From Alviniconcha marisindica (lineage: Eukaryota; Mollusca; Gastropoda; Provannidae), in assembly GCA_018857735.1 (NCBI GenBank), contig JABMCL010003253.1, positions 320,001 through 384,000 of the forward strand: a stretch of 64,000 nt of DNA, given 5' to 3'. Numbering within the stretch: the first letter of the stretch is position 1; each line of letters opens with the position of its first letter. A program made the translations under genes and the position numbers. Positions 41,501 through 64,000 of the stretch are shown piece after piece. The notes under the pieces were generated by a model, which saw only the letters and a list, made by a program, of their open reading frames with translations, was not told the origin of the DNA and did no database searches.

Positions 41501-42556
41501 AGTTCTGAAACAGGAACTTCAGTTTTTTTTATAGTTTGATCTGTTTCAGGAGGCCCACTTTTTGTGTGTGTGTGTGTTATGTGTGTGTGTGTGAGTTATG
41601 TGGATGTGTGTGTTGTGTGTGTGTCTGTGTTTATTTTTTTAAAACTATTTTAAACTGTTTCAGGAGGCCCACATTAACACATGCTACAAGCACTTCTATT
41701 ACTTCGTCACAGAGTACAACTTGATCGACAAGAAAGAACTGGAACCTCTGGTGAGTAGAAACAGACAAAAAACATTGAAACATGCAGAAATGAAACACCA
41801 ACGATCCACGCAAAAAGTTGGAAGTATAAACAAATGGAATTTATATGAGGCAGATCAGCTCTGTATCTAGTTCAGTAATAACCTTAAATAAGCATTCATA
41901 GAAAGAGTAAGATTAAAAAATGTTGCAGCTGCATGGATCAGATCCTGTTTAGGTTTATTTGTTGGTGTTAGTTATGTCATTTGGTTGTCCAGTATTACTG
42001 TGGAGATTCAAGCTGTAACTCGTTTGTGACTATGGTCTTAGGTTAAATTGAACAGTTTCTGTCCATCCAACACAAGGGGCAGTGGTTATGGTCATCGCTG
42101 TTTGAACTTGAAAACAAAATCCACGGCAGAAATAAGAGTGGGGGTGTTGCATTGAACATAAAGCGTCACTCTCTACCAACAATAGTTTCACACGTTTCAA
42201 AGACTTTATTGTAGTCACAGAATAGGATGCAAACAGTGCCATATTTTTGGTCTCCTTGGTGCCAGCTCTGAAACAAGATGAAACAGTTTTCCTTCATATC
42301 TTATCCTACCCAACCACAGACAGATAACAGGTGACTGAATTCATGGAGACCACAGAGAATAGAGTGAGCTGAACTTGCAGCTTTTCGAATTTGATTCTGA
42401 GAGCCCCCAAAACCAGAAGTGAGCAAGCTGGAATGGAATTTAGGTCAATGGGAAATGTTCAAAGAACTATTGCATACATTCAGTAGCTGTAGAGTGTAAT
42501 GCTGGGGTTTCTTTTCTTTTTTGCAGAGGGAGATGACCGAGCGAATCTGCCACTAG
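35504..42556 (+). CDS. MOB3: MOB3, MOB kinase activator 3 (complete, 7 coding exons)
   Basis: MOB proteins are small zinc-bound adaptors of Hippo/NDR-type kinases. The MOB3 class is reported to bind MST kinases rather than LATS/NDR (established knowledge). Exons: 35504-35551, 37451-37601, 38556-38649, 39828-39961, 40633-40748, 41664-41750, 42527-42556. The total of 660 nt gives 219 residues, close to human MOB3 (about 217). [71 protein letters not shown] and [15 protein letters not shown] are diagnostic of MOB3 over MOB1. Zinc ligands are visible as the CTEQVC pair and the HVYIHH pair. The start is [17 protein letters not shown] pyrimidine-rich acceptor just before it (exon edge 35472) suggests a 5' UTR intron. 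Confidence 0.97.
37451..37601 (+). CDS. MOB3: MOB3 exon 2
   Basis: It encodes [20 protein letters not shown] and [20 protein letters not shown], ending DVNDWIAVH. The acceptor is TGTGCAG and the donor GTAAGT, in phase 1. Confidence 0.97.
38556..38649 (+). CDS. MOB3: MOB3 exon 3, zinc-binding Cys pair
   Basis: It encodes [19 protein letters not shown], then [18 protein letters not shown] holds the two Cys zinc ligands. The acceptor is TTTCAG and the donor GTCAGT. Confidence 0.97.
39640..39790. repeat. TG-rich repeat with TTTAGAATGG units (MOB3 intron 3)
   Basis: Three copies of TTTAGAATGGTTCTG/CCATGG-like sequence joined by (GT)n, just upstream of MOB3 exon 4. Similar text (TTTAGAATAGTCTCTAGGGAC) occurs near 56599. 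Confidence 0.6.
39828..39961 (+). CDS. MOB3: MOB3 exon 4
   Basis: It encodes [20 protein letters not shown], then [20 protein letters not shown]. The acceptor is GTCAG and the donor GTCAGT, phase 1 out. Confidence 0.97.
40633..40748 (+). CDS. MOB3: MOB3 exon 5, zinc-binding His pair
   Basis: It encodes [19 protein letters not shown], then [19 protein letters not shown]. The two His ligands lie in HVYIHH. The acceptor is GCTAG and the donor GTGAGT. Confidence 0.97.
41541..41673 (+). repeat. Duplicated acceptor of MOB3 exon 6
   Basis: CTGTTTCAGGAGGCCCAC occurs at 41541-41558 and at the true boundary 41656-41673, with a TG-rich spacer between. The upstream copy keeps the acceptor AG but loses the coding frame within a few codons. 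Confidence 0.85.
41664..41750 (+). CDS. MOB3: MOB3 exon 6
   Basis: It has 29 codons, [20 protein letters not shown] then IDKKELEPL. The acceptor is TTTCAG and the donor GTGAGT. An 18-bp copy of the acceptor and exon start lies 115 bp upstream at 41541-41558. Confidence 0.97.
42527..42556 (+). CDS. MOB3: MOB3 exon 7 (stop codon)
   Basis: It encodes REMTERICH and a TAG, matching the family ending KEMTARMCH. The acceptor is TTGCAG after a pyrimidine tract. Confidence 0.95.
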   Translation, partial: REMTERICH

Positions 42557-43187
42557 AAGCCAGGACCAGCGCGGCACGCTCCACCAGCTTCAGCATGTCC
42601 GTTTCTGTCAAAGATCTTGAAACATCAGTCAGTAATTTTGCCTGTGCTACATCCTCCCCACCACTCCACTTCATTGCCTTGGAAATAATTCAGCTGGCCC
42701 ATCCAGTGCAGTCTCCTAACAGGATATTTGTCTACCTACACAGAGAAGTTGTGCGGTCTGCAAAGACTTTTGCGGGGAAAAAACATGGTGGAGTTGGGCT
42801 TTTGACAATCGTTGTGTTACACCTGTAGCAGAAAGATGAGCAAGGCTTTCTGGGTAACGATACATGGTTGGTGTAAATGTCCACACGCTGCGGAAAGCTT
42901 GTGAGTGGAATTGTTAATCACAACACCAAAAAATGATCCTGCTGACTGTATTCTTTTGGACGAGGCTGCGATGGCTGTTCACACACACATGCTACCCATA
43001 TGCCTGTTTAGGAGAGATCTTCCATGCAGATCATCAGACTGTCCACATAATGTAATACGTCCATGAATGTTCCTTGTAAAACAGAGATTCCATTAGGGCA
43101 AAAATGTGTGCCGTGTTTTGTGTGTGAATGTCCACACACGTTGTCATCCTGTAACATGTTGTTTCAAACCCCACCCCGTTTGTGTTT

Positions 43188-43193
43188 AATAAA
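43188..43193 (+). terminator. Candidate polyadenylation signal of MOB3
   Basis: AATAAA lies about 630 bp after the MOB3 stop, followed by a GT-rich stretch (TGTTTGTTGGTGTGTTA) typical of a downstream element. A second AATAAA at 46421 could end a longer 3' UTR; transcript evidence is not available here. Confidence 0.5.
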
Positions 43194-45989
43194 TGTTTGT
43201 TGGTGTGTTACTGTACAATTTATTTGAGATTAATAGTACTCCATTGTAACCCGAATTGTCGTTTTTAGCAAACCCAATCTGTAATGTAAAATGCAGGCAG
43301 CTAATGGAATCTCTGTTTGAACATAAATCTGTTTGTGTAACTGCATTGCATCACAATACTCCTGTCCTGAATGATTGTACGTGTCTGGTACCGTTTGTAG
43401 GAAAGGAAAGCTTTCAGTTTCTTGCCCACCAGTGCTGAGGAGTAATGACTGTATCTGCAAATCAGCTGTAGCCGACTTGTATTTTTAGAGCGAAGCATAA
43501 TGAAACCATGCAGATGCTAGAATAACATCAATATGAGAGAAACAAATATCATAATATGGTTTATTATATATCTTTGCAATGTTGCACAGATCTCTGTAGG
43601 TGAGAGATTGCTTCTGATTGTCTTTTCTTTTTGACCAGAAGCTTTCTAAATACACCAGGCTTTTTTTTTGTAGGAGCTCGCAGCATACACAAAATAGAGT
43701 GCTGTTGCACGCCACTGTTGTAATGTTTCCGATCAGGTGGTCTTTATAATTACTATTATTGTTATTATTTTAGTGTTTCCTTCCGTGTTTTTTGGTTGTT
43801 GGTGTTGTTTGTTTTTTGTTTTGGGTAACTGATTCAAAAAAGCTTGATGCAGTTTGGATCACAATTATACTCTGGAGACGAAGAAAAAACAGACACTCTC
43901 TCCCATGGAATGGCTAAAGGATATTTTCTTTTCTTTAGTCCTTTAGAAGCACAATGTAAACATTTGTTTACTTGGTTTTGACACGGCTTGCTTTTGAAAA
44001 GAGCCACAGTAAGTGATATCTTTGTACCCCCCCACCCCCCCTCACAGCCCCACCAACCCACCCTGGGCCCCCACTCACCCATCCCCCACCCCCACACCCC
44101 TGTCCCCCTTTATGCTGCTGCTAGGCAGTGGATTCTGACTTCATTGAGTTTTTGCTTTATATCATTTTTTGAAATTTCCGTGTTGTTTGTTTGCTTGTTT
44201 CATGTTTCACATATCTGTTCTGTACCTAGTCATCTTGTTCATTTGGCCCCTTTTGTATTTCAGTGTACATATATTTTATATTTCGTTAGACTTCCCCCCC
44301 CCCCCCCCAAGTAATATATTTTGTACTGCCCGTCTCCGTAACTACCTGGAAATTGTTTGGGGATTTTGTTTTGCTAGCATCAGAAATGGGATGTCTAAAA
44401 TAGTAAAAATGCTCTCACTGATGTTATCGGCAGTGATTTGAGGGCTTTTCAGAAAACTCTGTGTAGCCATGACAAGTTTTTGAGAATATTTTGGCATGAT
44501 CTATGGTGTCAAGGACCAAGGGACAGGGAGTTTGATTGGAAAGGATTTGCATGGTGTACACGTGGAGAGCTCTACCACATACATAAAAACTATAAGTGTT
44601 GGCTGAATTTGGTCAGGAAAAATGAAGTTGTGTTTTGGCTTTCTGTGTTAGTGTTAAGGGGATGGGGGGTCCAGACCTTTTTTCTTTTTTTTCAGCCCCA
44701 GCTTTTGTTTAAGTTATGGATTTGGTGATATCTTTTCAAATTATGGAAGCTGACCTTCTTTTGATTTGAGTTTATGGTGCAATGGTAGCTGTAGAGTTGA
44801 GTAGTAAGCTGTTCATCGCAATCAAATTTGATTTCTGATTTCTTGCCAAGTTCACCAGGTGCTTACACAGGACTTTCTTCAAAGGTATATTGTATAAAAG
44901 GGATGCTGAAGTGATTGGATACAAAAATAATTGTCCTTTGCTTCTACCAGTTTTCTTTTCCGTGACGAACAGAGTTATAATTGCATTTGAAGTTTATACG
45001 AAAAAGAGAAAAGGTATTTTAGTCTGTTGTCATTTAGGTTGGTATTTCTTCTTTCAGTTATGTTTGATACTGAAATCCAGTTAATATGACCAATGGTTGT
45101 AATTGGTCAAAGTTCAGGTCAGTAGCATTGTGTTATTATTTCCCCGGATAATTTTCGTAGGTCATGTAAATGGGATCAAAACTGTACGTATGATTTTGTT
45201 GTTTACAAATATGAATGTACATAATGCACCAATAGCAGATGCGTGTGTTTTATTTCTGTCTCCTAGCAACCCCCACCAACCTGGTCACAATTCCTAATTT
45301 GGTGTATTTTTTCATAGGTAGAACAAGTATTGAAGCTACCCATTCGGTTCATTCATTGGTTCTGTCATTACTGTCCATAGCCAGGTTTGCACAATTGCAG
45401 TGGAGTTAATTGTGAAATATGCTCAAATCATTTTTGTCCATTTTGTTTGTTCTTTTCCCATTGGTATTATGCTTCAACAACATGCCAGTTTTCAAGTGTA
45501 TTCTTTTTTCGTGTCATTTTAGGCATTGACTCAGTTCGTGTTTTTTTTTTTTAATCCAGTGTCTGCTGTACGTGTTCTCTGGAGGTGGATAAGATAGAAA
45601 AGAAAGTTTCACATAGATTAGAACAGGAAACTAAAAGCAACCTATCTACTGACTACTGTCTCAGGGTTGGGTTTTCCTCTGGGTTTTTTATTTTTATTTT
45701 TTATTTTGTTATCCTCCTTTTGAATAGTTCCAGCGTGGTAGTAGCTGGAGCATGGATTGCAATATGCTGTTGTCATAGCAGTGAACAGCCTTCTTTCTTT
45801 TTTTTTGCCTTTTGCAAGACATGTGTACATCCATAATAGTTATTCTTCTGTTTTTAATTCATTGAAATGTGGTATATGATTTGATCTTGTGGAGGACTTG
45901 GTAAAGATAATGTATGCCTTGTTTCCAACATTAGGGTCCATGAATATGTATTGTGGGTATGCAGACTGGCATGTAGCTGTATTTTGTAC

Positions 45990-46055
45990 CAGTAAGTAAG
46001 TAAGTAACTTGATGTTTTATGCCCAGTCAACCAGTAGGGTTATATCAGGGCAATT
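45990..46055 (+). mobile_element. Dispersed GGTTATATCAGGGC element, single copy
   Basis: It reads (AGTA)n, then TGATGTTTTATGCCCAGTCA and ACCAGTAGGGTTATATCAGG. A second copy at 46976-47035 is close to identical, with TTGGTGCTTTACGCCCAGTC. Related arrays lie at 50218-50600 and 55279-56015. Confidence 0.7.
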
Positions 46056-46927
46056 TAAAAAACAAACAAACAATCCTGTCAACAACAGCAAAGTATGTAA
46101 ACAGAATAGTAAACACTGAGGAGAAGGGAGGGAAACTGAGAAGAAAATGAATTATTCTCTCACCATACAAGGTAAGGATAAATTTATTTTCTGGTAATGT
46201 GGCCTGATTACCTGGGGGGGGGGGGGGGGGGGGTAACTTCTGCAAAGGGTTGGTGGAAAATAAAAACAAGTTTCTGAAGCTCAGATATGTTGTCAAGTGC
46301 ACTTGTTAAATAATGTAATGAAAAATGTGAATGAGGACAAAATCATGCAGATGAATGCTGATTGTAGAAATTTTGTTTCACCCATTGAGACATTGTCATC
46401 CCAATGTATCCGTACCTATGAATAAAAAAATATTTTGCGAAAAAAGGCTGTTCTGGTTATAAACTCTTTTTGCTCACTGTGCAGTCAAATAGCATCCTTG
46501 ACATTTACACATTTGAGAATGGAATGTGTGTGTGTTTGGGCTCTGCTTCTCATTGATTTTTGTTCTTCTTCTGTTAATTTTTCCCAGACCTAGCTTTAAT
46601 GCATGGTTGTGTGTGTGTGTGTGTGTTTTGTTTTTACACTTTGACCTGAATATACATATGAACAAATTTACAAGAAATAGCGCTTTAACAATTGAAAGTT
46701 TTTTGTTTTTTTTAACTGTGTATTATAACCAAAGGGAGTTAATAAGTGCTTAAATGACATCACATGAATACAAGCACCTATATACAGTAACTCTCACCTG
46801 GCATGCAAGTGTCATTTTATGTGTACACTAATTGTACGAGCTCAGACCTTTTGGTTTTTACTGTTATGTGACTTTTAAAAAAAGAGTAAATATTCAACAG
46901 GTTCTTATGCAGTTCACTGCAGCTTTT

Positions 46928-46971
<44 letters not shown>

Positions 46972-47344
46972 CACAGTAAGTAAGTAAGTTGGTGCTTTAC
47001 GCCCAGTCAACCGGTACGGTTATATCAGGGCGATCACACATCACAGATTATTTGACAGATTCTTTGTTTTTATGACACTGTTCAACAGATCAATAAATAT
47101 TTGAACAGTGAAATTGAAGTTTAGCTTGCTGCACCAGCCCATTGAATGGTGGGTGTAAAAGCGTAATGACATTGATAGTTACAGCTTGTGCAACTGCACC
47201 CATCACAAAGTTACGTAAGTGCTCAGCGGTCACGGGTCCGCTTGCACTATGCCAACTATGCCAAGGGAAGTCACTCATCTCGCATGAACTCGCCCATTTC
47301 CGCATTGCCAAGCGTAAAGAGCAAGCGCCAGGCCGACAATAAAA

Positions 47345-64000
<16,656 letters not shown>

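Larger units (their letters stand above)
42557..47344. other. MOB3 3' UTR and MOB3-synaptojanin spacer
   Basis: AT-rich, with poly-C at 44294-44308, poly-G at 46214-46233, (CA)n at 46929-46970 and two single copies of a dispersed GGTTATATCAGGGC element (45990-46055, 46976-47035). AATAAA occurs at 43188 and 46421. No further gene is supported. Confidence 0.5.

Noticed and set aside
42499..42828. 109-codon open frame near the MOB3 end
   Set aside because: It overlaps MOB3 exon 7 in another frame and has no conserved feature.

Overview
The window is eukaryotic nuclear DNA with intron-rich genes, GT-AG junctions and very dense simple and tandem repeats. Exon-encoded proteins match animal families throughout. 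The intron size, repeat load and tRNA-derived SINEs suggest a lophotrochozoan, most likely a gastropod mollusc; the organism is an inference. No prokaryotic, organellar or viral gene was recognised.

Four protein-coding genes are visible. (1) PINX1 (+, about 590-5109): the three last coding exons of the PIN2/TERF1-interacting telomerase inhibitor; the G-patch exons lie left of the window. (2) RUNDC1 (-, 25990 to 10495): complete, 16 coding exons, 618 codons plus stop, tail-to-tail with PINX1. (3) MOB3 (+, 35504-42556): complete, 7 coding exons, 219 residues, head-to-head with RUNDC1 across about 9.5 kb. (4) Synaptojanin (+, 47345 to beyond 64000): 10 coding exons covering the Sac1 phosphatase domain, cut off by the window end. 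The genes have no obvious shared pathway: telomerase/nucleolar control, a RUN-domain coiled-coil protein, a MOB kinase adaptor and a phosphoinositide phosphatase of endocytosis.

Introns and spacers are filled with microsatellites, minisatellites with units of about 26 to 180 bp, dispersed short repeats, three SINE-like copies, a pair of MITE-like elements and one 2.2 kb transposon. The transposon has TTAA target duplications and a decayed THAP zinc finger (Kolobok-like), and it landed inside a 57-bp minisatellite.

The most unusual pattern is that many minisatellites are built from exon edges. A splice acceptor or donor with 20-60 nt of adjoining coding sequence has been tandemly copied into the flanking intron. 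This occurs at RUNDC1 exons 8, 10, 11 and 13, MOB3 exon 6, and synaptojanin exons 3 and 6 (both sides). Most copies are decoy splice sites or pseudo-exons, but one synaptojanin copy is an intact in-frame 57-nt cassette. A near-identical inverted copy of RUNDC1 exon 9 also lies in an intron of the same gene and could pair with it in the pre-mRNA.
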